Assembly: GCF_014596475.1 (NCBI RefSeq)
Contig: NZ_MECJ01000007.1
Coordinates: forward strand, 1 to 64,000
Reading direction: 5' to 3'
Source: Streptomyces sp. CBMA152
GTDB lineage: Bacteria > Actinomycetota > Actinomycetes > Streptomycetales > Streptomycetaceae
DNA length: 64,000 nucleotides
The position numbers and the translations under genes are program-made. This document shows, in pieces, positions 17,235-25,712 of this stretch. Each line of letters starts with the position of its first letter. The first letter of the stretch is position 1. The notes beneath the pieces were generated by a model. It did no database searches, had not been told where the DNA came from, and saw only the letters and a program-made list of their open reading frames with translations.

Positions 17235-18251
17235 GTGCGCAAATACTGGGTGGCAGGCGGGATCGGGGTCGGGATGAGCCTGGCGTTCCTCGCGCTGCTC
17301 GTCATCGGCACCTACTCGGCGGCGGCCGGTCTTGCCGGTGGCCTCGGTGGTCGCGGGCAGTCGGTCGGGCTCGCCAAGGGGGCGGTCCCGGCCAAGTACC
17401 AGCCGATCGTGCAGAAGTGGGGCAACCTCTGCCCGGCGGTCAACCCGGCGCTGCTCGCCGCCCAGCTCTACTCGGAGAGCGGCTGGAACCCGACGATCGT
17501 CAGCCCCGCCAACGCCCAGGGCATCGCCCAGTTCATCCCCGGCACCTGGGACGCGCACGGAATCGACGGCAACGGGGACGGGAAGCGGGACGTGTGGGAC
17601 CCGGAGGACGCCATCCCCTCGGCCGCCTCGTACGACTGCGAACTCGCCAAGTACGTCAAGAACGTGCCGGGTGATCAGAGCAGCAACATGCTGGCCGCCT
17701 ACAACGCGGGCGCGTATGCGGTGATCAAGTACAACGGGGTGCCGCCGTACCCCGAGACCCAGGGCTACGTGAAATCCATCCGCACCCTGGAGAAGAGCTT
17801 CGCCGCCCCCACCTCCCGCGTCGCCCCCTCCCAGCAGGCCGCAGGCGCCATCTACTACGCGCAGCAGAAGCTGGGGACGCCCTACCTCTGGGGTGGGGAG
17901 GGGACGCCGGAGCAGGGTGGGCGGTTCGACTGTTCGGGGCTGGCCCAGGCCGCCTACCAGAGCGTCGGGATCGAGCTGCCGCGCGTCGCCAACGACCAGT
18001 ACAACGCCGGCTCGCACCCCTCCCGCAACGAACTGCTCCCCGGCGACCTCGTCTTCTTCTCCACCGATCTGTCCAACTCCCGCGCCATCCACCACGTCGG
18101 CCTGTACGTCGGTGGCGGGTACATGATCAACGCCCCGTACACCGGCGCCGTCATCCGCTTCGACAAGATCGACGCGCCCGACTACTTCGGTGCGACCCGG
18201 GTCACCAAGGACGGCGCGGCGGCGCTTCCGACGTTCAAGCCGGCGGCGTGA
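17235..18251 (+). CDS. VirB1-like wall hydrolase: SLT transglycosylase plus NlpC/P60
   Basis: After an N-terminal membrane helix (about 8-32) comes a lytic transglycosylase domain: LLAAQLYSESGWNP gives catalytic Glu81, followed by AQGIAQFIPGTW and NMLAAYNAG. The C-terminal NlpC/P60 peptidase has Cys233 in FDCSGL and His286/287 in AIHHVGLYVGGG. The enzyme can cut both the glycan strands and the stem peptides of peptidoglycan. The same two-domain build is found in hydrolases of Gram-positive conjugation systems, which open the wall for the secretion channel. That fits the neighbouring VirB-like genes. It is anchored at the outer face of the cell membrane. Confidence 0.93.
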   Translation: MRKYWVAGGIGVGMSLAFLALLVIGTYSAAAGLAGGLGGRGQSVGLAKGAVPAKYQPIVQKWGNLCPAVNPALLAAQLYSESGWNPTIVSPANAQGIAQFIPGTWDAHGIDGNGDGKRDVWDPEDAIPSAASYDCELAKYVKNVPGDQSSNMLAAYNAGAYAVIKYNGVPPYPETQGYVKSIRTLEKSFAAPTSRVAPSQQAAGAIYYAQQKLGTPYLWGGEGTPEQGGRFDCSGLAQAAYQSVGIELPRVANDQYNAGSHPSRNELLPGDLVFFSTDLSNSRAIHHVGLYVGGGYMINAPYTGAVIRFDKIDAPDYFGATRVTKDGAAALPTFKPAA

Positions 18252-18460
18252 CCGGCGGTACGCGATGGCCGGAAGTCGTCGCAACACTCCGTCAGGCCAT
18301 GGCCCTGAGCTGCGACGATGAGTCACTCTTCGATAACGTCGTAGTGATCATTCCGTGGAGAGTGGAACGCACGGGCCCCGGAGGCCGTTCAGTGGACAGT
18401 GACGGCAGGAGTACTGACCACGGGGGTTGGTAGCGACACGCACAGGCAAGGGGCCGTGGC

Positions 18461-19195
18461 ATGGCTGAACTCGCGATGGACGGGGCGAACCCGGACGTCA
18501 GCCTGCTCTACGACATCAACGGACTGGCCAAGTCCGCGCCGACGTGGTTCGACCGCGTCATGGAGTTCGTCGGCGAGTACGGAATCCTGCTCGCGCTCGT
18601 CCTCGTCGTGCTCTGGTGCTGGTGGAGCCTGCGCCGCCGGGAGGACCGGGAGAGCGCGATGAGCGCGGTCGCGGCCCTCGTCTGGGCGCCGCTCGCCGCC
18701 GGGATCGCGCTGCTCGTCAACATCCCCATCAGGGGATTCGTGGAACGGCCGAGGCCCTTCGTCGACCACAAGGGCCTCGACGTCCTGGTGGACGGCAAGA
18801 CCGACTACTCGTTCGTGAGCGACCACGCCACGCTGGCGATGGCGATCGGGGCCGGACTCTTCGTCGCGCACCGCAAGTTCGGCGCCGTCGCGATCGCTCT
18901 CGCGCTCGCCGAGGGCTTCTGCCGGGTCTACATGGGCGTGCACTATCCGACCGACGTGGTCGGCGGCTTCGCGCTCGGCACCGCCGTCGCCCTTCTGCTC
19001 GCGCCGCTCGCATTGCTGCTGCTCACCCCGCTGGTGTCGCGGATCGCACGCTCGCCCCGGCTCGGCCGTCTCGTACGGTCGCGGCGCGCGGGCACGGCGT
19101 CGCTGCGGCTGGCCGTGGACCTCCCCGAGCCCCGCGCGGGCAAGGGAAGCGGGGCCTCCGGCGCCGGTCCCGGCGAGAACGACCTGGCGGCGTAA
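18461..19195 (+). CDS. PAP2-family membrane phosphatase
   Basis: This 244-residue integral membrane protein carries the three acid-phosphatase motifs: FVERPRPF (motif 1), SDHAT (motif 2, replacing the common SGH) and CRVYMGVHYPTDVVGG (motif 3 with the catalytic His). About five membrane helices surround them. Family members dephosphorylate lipid pyrophosphates such as undecaprenyl pyrophosphate or phosphatidate on the outer membrane face. The position beside wall-active genes favours the undecaprenyl substrate, but this is inference. The ATG is preceded by AAGGGG at good spacing. Confidence 0.88.
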   Translation: MAELAMDGANPDVSLLYDINGLAKSAPTWFDRVMEFVGEYGILLALVLVVLWCWWSLRRREDRESAMSAVAALVWAPLAAGIALLVNIPIRGFVERPRPFVDHKGLDVLVDGKTDYSFVSDHATLAMAIGAGLFVAHRKFGAVAIALALAEGFCRVYMGVHYPTDVVGGFALGTAVALLLAPLALLLLTPLVSRIARSPRLGRLVRSRRAGTASLRLAVDLPEPRAGKGSGASGAGPGENDLAA

Positions 19196-19215
19196 GGGAG
19201 TTCGCCCCTCGTGGG

Positions 19216-20769
19216 TCACAGGGCCTGCGGGAAGTCGAAGAGGCGACCCGGGTCGTACTGGTGCTTGAGGCGTACGAGTCGGGGCGCGGCGGCTCCGTAG
19301 TACGCGGTGCGCCAGTCCGTCAGCTGCGGGTCGGTGTAGTTCTGGTAGGCGGCCCCGGAGGCGTACCGGCTCAGCGCGTCATGGGTGGAATCCAGCCACG
19401 CTCGTTGGGCGGTTCCGGGGGTGCCCGGGCGCCAGGACGCGGTGTACTGCGCGAGCACGCGCGAGCGGCGGTGCACGAACGCCGTCGCGTCCGGCGCCAC
19501 CCGGTTGAGCGCGCCGCCGAGCGCGGTGAGATCGATGTTCCCGCCCCCGCCACCCTGCGCCGCCGTGACGCTCGCGAACGCCTCGGCCCGGGCGAGCAGC
19601 GCCCGTACGCCGTCGGCCGGGAGCGCGCGGTCGAAGAAGGCGGACCGGGCGGCGTACGTCTCGCGCTGGAGCGCGCCCTGCGGGGTGCGGCCGGGGACGC
19701 TGCCCGCGAGATGGCACTGGGCTTCGGAGAGCGTGCTGCACCCGGCGTATCCGAGCATCGCGTCGGTGTAGCCGTGTCGGCGCAGCGACACGGTCGCGGC
19801 GGGGGCGCCCGCGCGGTCGGCGAGGCGGTCGACGGCGTTCTGGAGATCGCCGTACGAGCCGAGCGAGAACGCGGCGACGTTGACGGTCGGGGCGGCACGG
19901 GAGCCCGCCGTGCTCGCGCCCGCCGCGAGATGGCAGGCGGACCAGATCTCGTCGGGCTGGTCCGGCCCCCACTCCTGCCACGCCGCGACGACGGTCTGCG
20001 CCTTCGACCACGGCCAGGTCAGATACGCGGTGACGGACTGCGGGGCGTCGTGCGTACGGAAGGTGAGCTCGGTGACCACCCCGAAGTTGCCGTTGCCCGC
20101 GCCGCGCAGGGCCCAGAAGAGGTCGGGGTCGTGGTCGGCGTCGGCCGTGACCTTCTTGCCGTCGGCGGTGATGAGGGTGGCGCCGGTGAGGCTGTCGCAC
20201 GTCGCCCCGTACGCGCGCGTGGCGACGCCGTGCCCGCCGCCGAGGGTGAGCCCGGAGATCCCGACGGTGGGGCAGGAGCCGCCGGGGATGGTGCGCCCCG
20301 CCTTTCCCAGCCCGAGATAGACATCGAGCAGCCGGGCGCCCGCGCCGATGGTGGCGGTTGTCGCATCCGTACGGATCCGGGCGAGCTTCGACACGTCGAT
20401 GACGAGACGTCCGTTGCCGGACGACCAACCGGCGTACGAATGGCCGCCGTTGCGGATGGCGACGGGGACGCGGTGCGTGCGGGCGAACGCCAGGCACTCC
20501 TGGATGTCCCCGTCACCCGCCACGTAGGCGACGGCGGCGGGCGCGAGGCTGTCGAACCGGGTGTTGTAGAGCTGCCGCGCGGTGGGGTACGCGGCGTCTC
20601 CCGGCCGCACGAACAGCCCACTCAGCCCGCGCCCGAGGGCGGCCCAGTCGACGGCGGCCGAACTGGTCCTGCCGGTGGGAGTGGCCGTGGGCGGAGTACG
20701 CGTGGCCGCAGGCCCACACCCGGCCACGCCCAGCCCGACCCCGGCGACGAGCAAAGAACGCCGATGCAT
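19216..20769 (-). CDS. Exported FAD-linked oxidoreductase, berberine-bridge-enzyme type
   Basis: The ATG at 20769 gives MHRRSLLVAGVGLGVAGCGP, a signal that combines a twin-Arg-like start with a lipobox; longer frames upstream are non-coding. The FAD-binding domain shows RNGGHSY, whose His usually binds FAD covalently, and GGSCPTVGISG, whose Cys provides the second link in bicovalent flavoproteins. The C-terminal BBE segment LKHQYDPGRLFDFPQ completes the family pattern. Such enzymes oxidise alcohols, sugars or alkaloid-like substrates using oxygen. The gene is convergent with the PAP2 gene and no partner suggests its substrate. Confidence 0.9.
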   Translation of the reverse strand: MHRRSLLVAGVGLGVAGCGPAATRTPPTATPTGRTSSAAVDWAALGRGLSGLFVRPGDAAYPTARQLYNTRFDSLAPAAVAYVAGDGDIQECLAFARTHRVPVAIRNGGHSYAGWSSGNGRLVIDVSKLARIRTDATTATIGAGARLLDVYLGLGKAGRTIPGGSCPTVGISGLTLGGGHGVATRAYGATCDSLTGATLITADGKKVTADADHDPDLFWALRGAGNGNFGVVTELTFRTHDAPQSVTAYLTWPWSKAQTVVAAWQEWGPDQPDEIWSACHLAAGASTAGSRAAPTVNVAAFSLGSYGDLQNAVDRLADRAGAPAATVSLRRHGYTDAMLGYAGCSTLSEAQCHLAGSVPGRTPQGALQRETYAARSAFFDRALPADGVRALLARAEAFASVTAAQGGGGGNIDLTALGGALNRVAPDATAFVHRRSRVLAQYTASWRPGTPGTAQRAWLDSTHDALSRYASGAAYQNYTDPQLTDWRTAYYGAAAPRLVRLKHQYDPGRLFDFPQAL

Positions 20770-21129
20770 GGGCCAACGCCTTCCCGACCAGGGCCCGCTC
20801 AAACGGAGTGGCGTACACCGCACCCCCAGGGGCGCGGGGTCTAGCCCGACGACTCGTGCGCGGACGCGTCGACCCGGGCCTTGTCGCGGGAGCGGCGCGC
20901 AGGGCCGACCCACCCACACGTACAGCGGGCGTGCGCGAAGCTCCCGCGCTCGGTCGTCGTGGTCCGGTGCTCGGAGTCCGAGGCTTGCTGGGGCACAGAG
21001 CAACGGTACCCAGGGCGACCCGCGGCCGGGCCCCCGGGCCGGGGCCGGGCGTGACCGGGGCGGGGACGCGGTCGTTATGCGAGACGGGTGGTGCGTCGGA
21101 TGTGGATGGCGTTTGGGGGTTGAGCGACG
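20770..21129. other. Intergenic region without a supported gene
   Basis: This 360-base stretch separates the divergent flavoprotein and lipoprotein genes. Several overlapping open frames exist, as expected at this GC content, but none has a ribosome binding site and recognisable protein together. Promoters for both flanking genes should lie here. Confidence 0.5.
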
Positions 21130-21981
21130 ATGACGGTACGGCGGCAAAGGCGTGGGGGAGCGGGGTTCGCCGGTGCCGTCGTGGCCGGGGTGATGGCTGC
21201 CGGAATGCTGGTGACCGGGTGCGGCGAGGGCGGATCCGGTGGCGCCGGGGGCTCCGACGGGCGGACCGCCGACCCGGGCCAGGTGGTGGCGGGCGCGGTC
21301 GACGGGCTGGTGGCCGCCCATAGCTCCAAGGCGAGCACCTCCATGGAGATGGCGTCGGGCGGTACGAGGGTGACCATCCGGGGCGAGGGGGTGTACGACT
21401 TCACGCACCGCATGGGCCAGTTGAAGGTGGTGCTGCCCAAGGACGCGGCGGGCGCGGAGGAGCATCTGCCGATCACCGAACTGCTCGCGCCGGGCGCGCT
21501 GTACATGAAGAACCGGGGCGCGGGCGTGCCCGCCGACAAATGGGTCCGGGTCGACACGGCGACGCTGCCCGACGGCAATCTGGTCACCGGCGGCGTCACC
21601 GACCCGATGGTCGCCGCCGAACTCCTGCGCGGCGCCGGGGGCGTGACGTATGCGGGCGAGGAGAACCTGGCGGGCGTCCGGGTGCGGCACTACCGGGGCG
21701 TCGCCGACATTCCCCGGGCGGCGAGCGCGGCCGGACCCCACGCGCGCGACTCGCTGGCCGCCGCGGCGAAAGGGTTCGGCAGACAGAAGGGCGCGGTGCC
21801 GTTCGACGCGTACTTCGACGCGCAGGGGCTGTTGCGCAAGCTGCGGCAGCAGTTCAGTTACGTCAACCAGGGGCGTACGGTCGCGGTCGCTTCGACCACG
21901 CTGCTGTACGGGTTCGGGGTGCCTGCGGCCGTACGGCTGCCGGCGGACCGGGACATCTACGCGGGGAAGATCGAGTCGTGA
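21130..21981 (+). CDS. Lipoprotein, possibly LolA/LppX-like
   Basis: The N-terminus has a basic start, a hydrophobic stretch and lipobox MLVTGC. The mature domain of about 250 residues is rich in alternating beta strands (VTIRGEGVYDF, GQLKVVLPKD, ALYMKNRG, VPFDAYFDAQGLLRKL). This pattern is like actinobacterial LppX/LprG-type or LolA-fold lipoproteins that hold a lipid in a beta-sheet groove. There is no diagnostic motif, so the fold is a guess from strand pattern. It stands alone on the plus strand. GGGGGTTGAG before the ATG may serve as ribosome binding site. Confidence 0.8.
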   Translation: MTVRRQRRGGAGFAGAVVAGVMAAGMLVTGCGEGGSGGAGGSDGRTADPGQVVAGAVDGLVAAHSSKASTSMEMASGGTRVTIRGEGVYDFTHRMGQLKVVLPKDAAGAEEHLPITELLAPGALYMKNRGAGVPADKWVRVDTATLPDGNLVTGGVTDPMVAAELLRGAGGVTYAGEENLAGVRVRHYRGVADIPRAASAAGPHARDSLAAAAKGFGRQKGAVPFDAYFDAQGLLRKLRQQFSYVNQGRTVAVASTTLLYGFGVPAAVRLPADRDIYAGKIES

Positions 21982-22135
21982 TCGGGTCGTAGGGGGCCGG
22001 ATGCGGGGGAGTCGGCGGTGGCGTCCCGGAATCCGGTCATGGACGGTGGCGTAAATGGTCCGTCCGTGCCATGCGCGGGCTGTGTCCCTCTTCCTACTCT
22101 AGGAAGTCGACGACGGCAGAAAGAGGGGTAGAGGG

Positions 22136-22318
22136 GTGAGGTGCGTGGCCGGGCTCCGCAGCGCAACCGTCCAGGACCACGTGGCCCTCGTCGAGATCGA
22201 GCTGTGCGGTGAGTTGATGATCGCGGCGGCGGGGGCGGACGAGGATCGGCTCAGTCCCGACCGGATCGACGAGGTGCTCAACGTCGAGCCGGAGCGGCGT
22301 GTGGTGCCGGGGGACTGA
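22136..22318 (+). CDS. Conserved small protein of unknown function
   Basis: This protein of about 60 residues begins GTG AGG TGC and reads MRCVAGLRSATVQDHVALVEIELCGELMIA in its first half (shown only in part by motif: ATVQDHVALVEIELCGEL). A purine-rich segment, AGAGGGGTAGAGGG, lies immediately upstream as a ribosome binding site. I recall similar small proteins in other streptomycetes, but with no assigned role. It has two Cys residues, an acidic C-terminal half and no signal or membrane segment. It ends about 100 bases before the convergent csoR gene. Confidence 0.65.
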   Translation: MRCVAGLRSATVQDHVALVEIELCGELMIAAAGADEDRLSPDRIDEVLNVEPERRVVPGD

Positions 22319-22416
22319 TTCCGGCCAACCCCGTCCGGCCGGTTGCCGTTCCCGGGCCCGCCCGACGGGATTCGGCCATGTGGCCGGGGCGCACGCATGC
22401 AGCGGCGCCCCCGATG

Positions 22417-22755
22417 TCACGTGCGCAGCAAGCGCGCGATGGCCTTTGTCGCCTCCTCCACCTTCGCGTCGATCTCGCCGCCCCCCTTCACCGCCGCGTC
22501 CGCGACGCAGTGGCGGAGGTGTTCTTCCAGGAGCTGGAGGGCGAAGGACTGGAGGGCCTTGGTGGAGGCGGAGACCTGGGTGAGTATGTCGATGCAGTAG
22601 ACGTCCTCGTCCACCAGGCGCTGGAGCCCGCGGATCTGGCCCTCGATGCGGCGCAGCCGCTTGAGGTGCTCGTCCTTCTGCTTGTGGTAGCCGTGTACCG
22701 CGTGCGGCTGGTCCGTGAGGACGGTGTCCGGCTCGGCGGGCTCGGTGGTCGTCAT
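22417..22755 (-). CDS. csoR: CsoR-family copper-sensing repressor
   Basis: From the ATG at 22755, with GGGAGGA upstream, the product has 112 residues in the all-helical CsoR fold. The metal site is Cys54 (DVYCIDIL), His79 and Cys83 (EEHLRHCV), spaced C-x24-H-x3-C as in copper-sensing CsoR proteins. The helix LKRLRRIEGQIRGLQRLV is the family signature. Cu(I) binding releases the protein from GC-flanked palindromes. A matching palindrome lies 32 bases upstream (22787-22803), so the gene is probably autoregulated. No copper exporter or chaperone is adjacent; its other targets must be elsewhere. Confidence 0.93.
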   Translation of the reverse strand: MTTTEPAEPDTVLTDQPHAVHGYHKQKDEHLKRLRRIEGQIRGLQRLVDEDVYCIDILTQVSASTKALQSFALQLLEEHLRHCVADAAVKGGGEIDAKVEEATKAIARLLRT

Positions 22756-22786
22756 CGCGTCCTCCCGTGGTGCGAAGAGGGGGTGG

Positions 22787-22803
22787 ATACCCCTCGTGGG
22801 TAT
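22787..22803. promoter_or_regulatory. Predicted CsoR operator
   Basis: ATACCC-CTCGT-GGGTAT is a perfect inverted repeat with a five-base centre, 32 bases upstream of the csoR ATG. TACCC/GGGTA half-sites are characteristic of CsoR operators in Streptomyces. Its place in the csoR promoter region points to autoregulation. Confidence 0.75.
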
Positions 22804-22985
22804 AGGGTAACGAATCCCGCGAAAGCGGGCCCGGTGGTGGCCCGGGGACCGGGCCTGGGGACGGGCCGGGGGCCCGTGCTGATCACTCTGCCTGATGGGC
22901 GACACTGAAGTACGCCGGTTAGCCGTGGCCGGATGATGCGCCTAGCATCAGCCTGACCGAATCCAGAGCACCCCGAGGACCCCAC

Positions 22986-23606
22986 GTGCGCTTTCGTCTG
23001 ACCCCCAGGGAGACGAGCTTCTACGACATGTTCTCCGCATCCGCGGACAACATCGTCACGGGCTCGAAGCTCCTGATGGAACTGCTCGGAGCGGATTCCG
23101 CGTCCCGGGCCGAGATCGCGGAGCGCATGCGGGCAGCGGAGCACGCGGGGGACGATGCCACCCACGCGATCTTCCACCAGCTGAACTCCTCCTTCATCAC
23201 GCCGTTCGACCGCGAGGACATCTACAACCTCGCGTCGTGCCTCGACGACATCATGGACTTCATGGAGGAGGCCGTCGACCTCGTCGTCCTCTACAACGTC
23301 GAGGAGCTGCCCAAGGGTGTCGAGCAGCAGATCGAGGTCCTGGCCCGGGCGGCCGAGCTGACCGCCGAGGCCATGCCGAACCTGCGGACGATGTCGAACC
23401 TCACCGAGTACTGGATCGAGGTCAACCGGCTGGAGAACCAGGCCGACCAGATCCACCGCAAGCTGCTCGCCCATCTCTTCAACGGCAAGTACGACGCCAT
23501 TGAGGTGCTCAAGCTCAAGCAGATCGTGGACGTACTCGAAGAGGCCGCCGACGCCTTCGAGCACGTGGCGAACACGGTGGAGACCATCGCCGTCAAGGAG
23601 TCCTGA
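22986..23606 (+). CDS. DUF47/PhoU-like accessory protein of the Pit transporter
   Basis: The 206-residue all-helical protein belongs to the DUF47 family, distant relatives of PhoU. Typical segments are FDREDIYNLASCLDDIMDFMEEAVDL and ENQADQIHRKLLAHLF (given here as motifs FDREDIYNLA and DIMDFMEEA). These acidic ExxD-type motifs bind metal clusters in PhoU. DUF47 genes are nearly always paired with pit genes and probably modulate the transporter. The GTG start is preceded by GAGGA. The pit gene begins five bases after the stop. Confidence 0.9.
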   Translation: MRFRLTPRETSFYDMFSASADNIVTGSKLLMELLGADSASRAEIAERMRAAEHAGDDATHAIFHQLNSSFITPFDREDIYNLASCLDDIMDFMEEAVDLVVLYNVEELPKGVEQQIEVLARAAELTAEAMPNLRTMSNLTEYWIEVNRLENQADQIHRKLLAHLFNGKYDAIEVLKLKQIVDVLEEAADAFEHVANTVETIAVKES

Positions 23607-23611
23607 CCTCC

Positions 23612-24610
23612 GTGGACACCTTTGCACTGGTCGTGACCATCGCGGTCGCGCTCGGATTCACGTACACGAACGGCTTCCACGACTCCGCCAACGCCATCGC
23701 GACCTCCGTCTCGACGCGGGCGCTGACCCCGCGCGCGGCGCTGGCGATGGCGGCGGTGATGAACCTGGCCGGCGCCTTCCTCGGCCAGGGGGTCGCGCAC
23801 ACCGTCAGCAAGGGCCTGATCGAGACGCCGACCGGCGACAAGGGGATGGGCATCCTCTTCGCCGCGCTGCTCGGCGCGATCGTCTGGAACCTCGTCACCT
23901 GGTACTTCGGTCTTCCCTCGTCCTCCTCGCACGCGCTGTTCGGCGGCATGGTGGGCGCGGCGCTCGCGGGTGGCACGGAGGTCATCTGGTCGGGTGTGCT
24001 GGAGAAGATCGTCATCCCGATGTTTCTGTCACCGATCGTCGGTCTCATCGCCGGTTATCTGGTGATGTGCTCGATCATGTGGCTCTTCCGCAACGCCAAC
24101 CCGCACAAGGCCAAGCGCGGCTTCCGTATCGCGCAGACCGTCTCGGCGGCGGGCATGGCGCTCGGCCACGGCCTCCAGGACGCCCAGAAGACGATGGGCA
24201 TCGTGGTGATGGCCCTGGTCATCGGCGATGTGCAGGGGGCCGACGCGCCGATTCCGGTGTGGGTGAAGATCTCCTGTGCGGTGATGCTCTCGCTGGGTAC
24301 GTACGCGGGTGGCTGGCGGATCATGCGGACCCTCGGGCGCAAGATCATCGAGCTGGATCCGCCGCAGGGGTTTGCCGCGGAGACCACTGGCGCGTCGATC
24401 ATGTTCCTTACGGCGTTCCTGTTCAAGGCGCCGATCTCGACGACGCATGTGATCACGTCCGCGATCATGGGTGTGGGTGCGACGAAGCGGGTCAACGCCG
24501 TGCGTTGGGGCGTTGCGAAGAACATCATTCTCGGGTGGTTCATCACGATGCCGGCCGCGGCGTTGGTGGCTGCCGGTAGCTATTACGTGGTGCGGATCTT
24601 TTTCGGCTGA
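23612..24610 (+). CDS. pit: Low-affinity inorganic phosphate transporter, Pit family
   Basis: This 332-residue integral membrane protein has about ten helices and the two inverted PiT signature repeats: FTYTNGFHDSANAIATSVSTR near the N-terminus (core GFHDSANAIATS) and AHGLQDAQKT-type GHGLQDAQKTMGIV near 185-195. Members carry metal-phosphate or sodium/proton-coupled phosphate across the cell membrane. The GTG start lies 11 bases after AAGGAG within the end of the DUF47 gene, so the two form an operon. With pstSCAB close by, the cell has both low- and high-affinity phosphate uptake in one region. Confidence 0.95.
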   Translation: MDTFALVVTIAVALGFTYTNGFHDSANAIATSVSTRALTPRAALAMAAVMNLAGAFLGQGVAHTVSKGLIETPTGDKGMGILFAALLGAIVWNLVTWYFGLPSSSSHALFGGMVGAALAGGTEVIWSGVLEKIVIPMFLSPIVGLIAGYLVMCSIMWLFRNANPHKAKRGFRIAQTVSAAGMALGHGLQDAQKTMGIVVMALVIGDVQGADAPIPVWVKISCAVMLSLGTYAGGWRIMRTLGRKIIELDPPQGFAAETTGASIMFLTAFLFKAPISTTHVITSAIMGVGATKRVNAVRWGVAKNIILGWFITMPAAALVAAGSYYVVRIFFG

Positions 24611-24680
24611 TCCGCGGGGGCGTGCTTGGGGCTCGGGGCTTTGCCCCGGGCCCCTTTTGTTTTCGTCTGTGGGCCGGTGG

Positions 24681-24767
24681 GGGCTTGTCGCGCAGTTCCC
24701 CGCGCCCCTGAAAAACGTCGGTCGTCCGCGGGCGGGTGGGGGCTTGTCGCGCAGTTCCCCGCGCCCC
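24681..24767. repeat. Two direct copies of a dispersed 28-base repeat
   Basis: GGGCTTGTCGCGCAGTTCCC followed by CGCGCCCC occurs at 24681-24708 and 24740-24767. The same sequence, or its complement, recurs at 33254-33281, 39789-39815 and 39841-39868, always between genes. The flanking GGGTGGGGG is also repeated in the two copies here. Confidence 0.85.
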
Positions 24768-24802
24768 TTAGGTGGCCCCGGACCTAAAGGCACATGTAAA
24801 AC

Positions 24803-24834
24803 GGGCCCGCCCCCTGACACCAGGGGGCGGGCCC
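24803..24834. terminator. Bidirectional terminator hairpin between pit and pstB
   Basis: GGGCCCGCCCCCTG and CAGGGGGCGGGCCC form a perfect 14-base stem with an ACAC loop. It lies between the convergent pit and pstB genes and probably ends transcripts from both sides. There is no long T run, as is common in streptomycetes. Confidence 0.8.
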
Positions 24835-24882
24835 TTCGTCTTGCGGTGGCACCGCCATGCAGCACCGCAGACGGCTGGGGGT

Positions 24883-25659
24883 CTATCCGAAGCGGCCGGA
24901 GATGTAGTCCTCGGTCGCCTGGACGGACGGGTTGGAGAAGATCCGCGCGGTCTCGTCGATCTCGACCAGGCGGCCGGGCTGGCCGACGGCCGCCAGGTTG
25001 AAGAAGGCCGTACGGTCCGAGACGCGCGCCGCCTGCTGCATGTTGTGCGTCACGATGACGATCGTGAAGCGCTCCTTAAGCTCGCCGATCAGGTCCTCGA
25101 TCGCGAGGGTGGAGATCGGGTCCAGGGCCGAGCACGGCTCGTCCATCAGGAGGACGTCCGGCTCCACCGCGATCGCTCGCGCGATGCACAGACGCTGCTG
25201 CTGGCCGCCGGACAGGCCCGAGCCGGGCTTGTTGAGGCGGTCCTTGACCTCGTTCCAGAGGTTCGCGCCCTTGAGGGACTTCTCGACGACGTCCGCCAGC
25301 TGGTTCTTCTTGTACGAACCGTTCAGGCGCAGGCCGGCCGCCACGTTGTCGAAGATCGACATGGTCGGGAACGGGTTCGGGCGCTGGAAGACCATGCCGA
25401 CCGTACGGCGCACGGCGACCGGGTCGACGTCCTTGCCGTACAGGTTCTCGTCGTCCAGGAGCACCTTGCCCTCGACGCGGCCACCGGGGGTGACCTCGTG
25501 CATCCGGTTCAGGGTGCGCAGGAACGTGGACTTGCCGCAGCCGGACGGGCCGATGAAGGCGGTCACGGAGCGGGGCTCCACGGTCATCGAGATGTCCTCG
25601 ATCGCCTTGTGGGCGCCGTAGTACGCGGTCAGGCCGCTGACGTCGATTCGCTTGGCCAT
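24883..25659 (-). CDS. pstB: Phosphate ABC transporter ATP-binding protein PstB
   Basis: From the ATG at 25659 the protein has 258 residues, the standard PstB length; the open frame upstream is not coding. It shows Walker [10 protein letters not shown] (37-45), the phrase [17 protein letters not shown] typical of PstB, signature LSGGQQQRL and Walker [13 protein letters not shown]. It hydrolyses ATP to drive high-affinity phosphate import through PstC/PstA. It is the last gene of the pstSCAB operon, about 50 bases after pstA. Confidence 0.97.
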   Translation of the reverse strand: MAKRIDVSGLTAYYGAHKAIEDISMTVEPRSVTAFIGPSGCGKSTFLRTLNRMHEVTPGGRVEGKVLLDDENLYGKDVDPVAVRRTVGMVFQRPNPFPTMSIFDNVAAGLRLNGSYKKNQLADVVEKSLKGANLWNEVKDRLNKPGSGLSGGQQQRLCIARAIAVEPDVLLMDEPCSALDPISTLAIEDLIGELKERFTIVIVTHNMQQAARVSDRTAFFNLAAVGQPGRLVEIDETARIFSNPSVQATEDYISGRFG

Positions 25660-25712
25660 CTGAATCACTGCTTCTTTCGAGCGTGCGAGAAAGGGTCGCT
25701 GATGTGGCCGCG

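Noticed and set aside
15414..18326. A 970-codon open frame on the minus strand
   Set aside because: It is opposite the kinase and wall-hydrolase genes, both with full domain signatures. Long antisense frames are expected at this GC content, and its Arg/Gly/Val composition has no domain.
18544..20844. A 766-codon plus-strand open frame
   Set aside because: It lies opposite the flavoprotein gene and shifted relative to the PAP2 gene. The composition is typical of a shadow frame.
20770..21741. N-terminal extension of the flavoprotein frame
   Set aside because: The frame is open upstream, but the export signal begins at 20769 and the extension overlaps the divergent lipoprotein gene.
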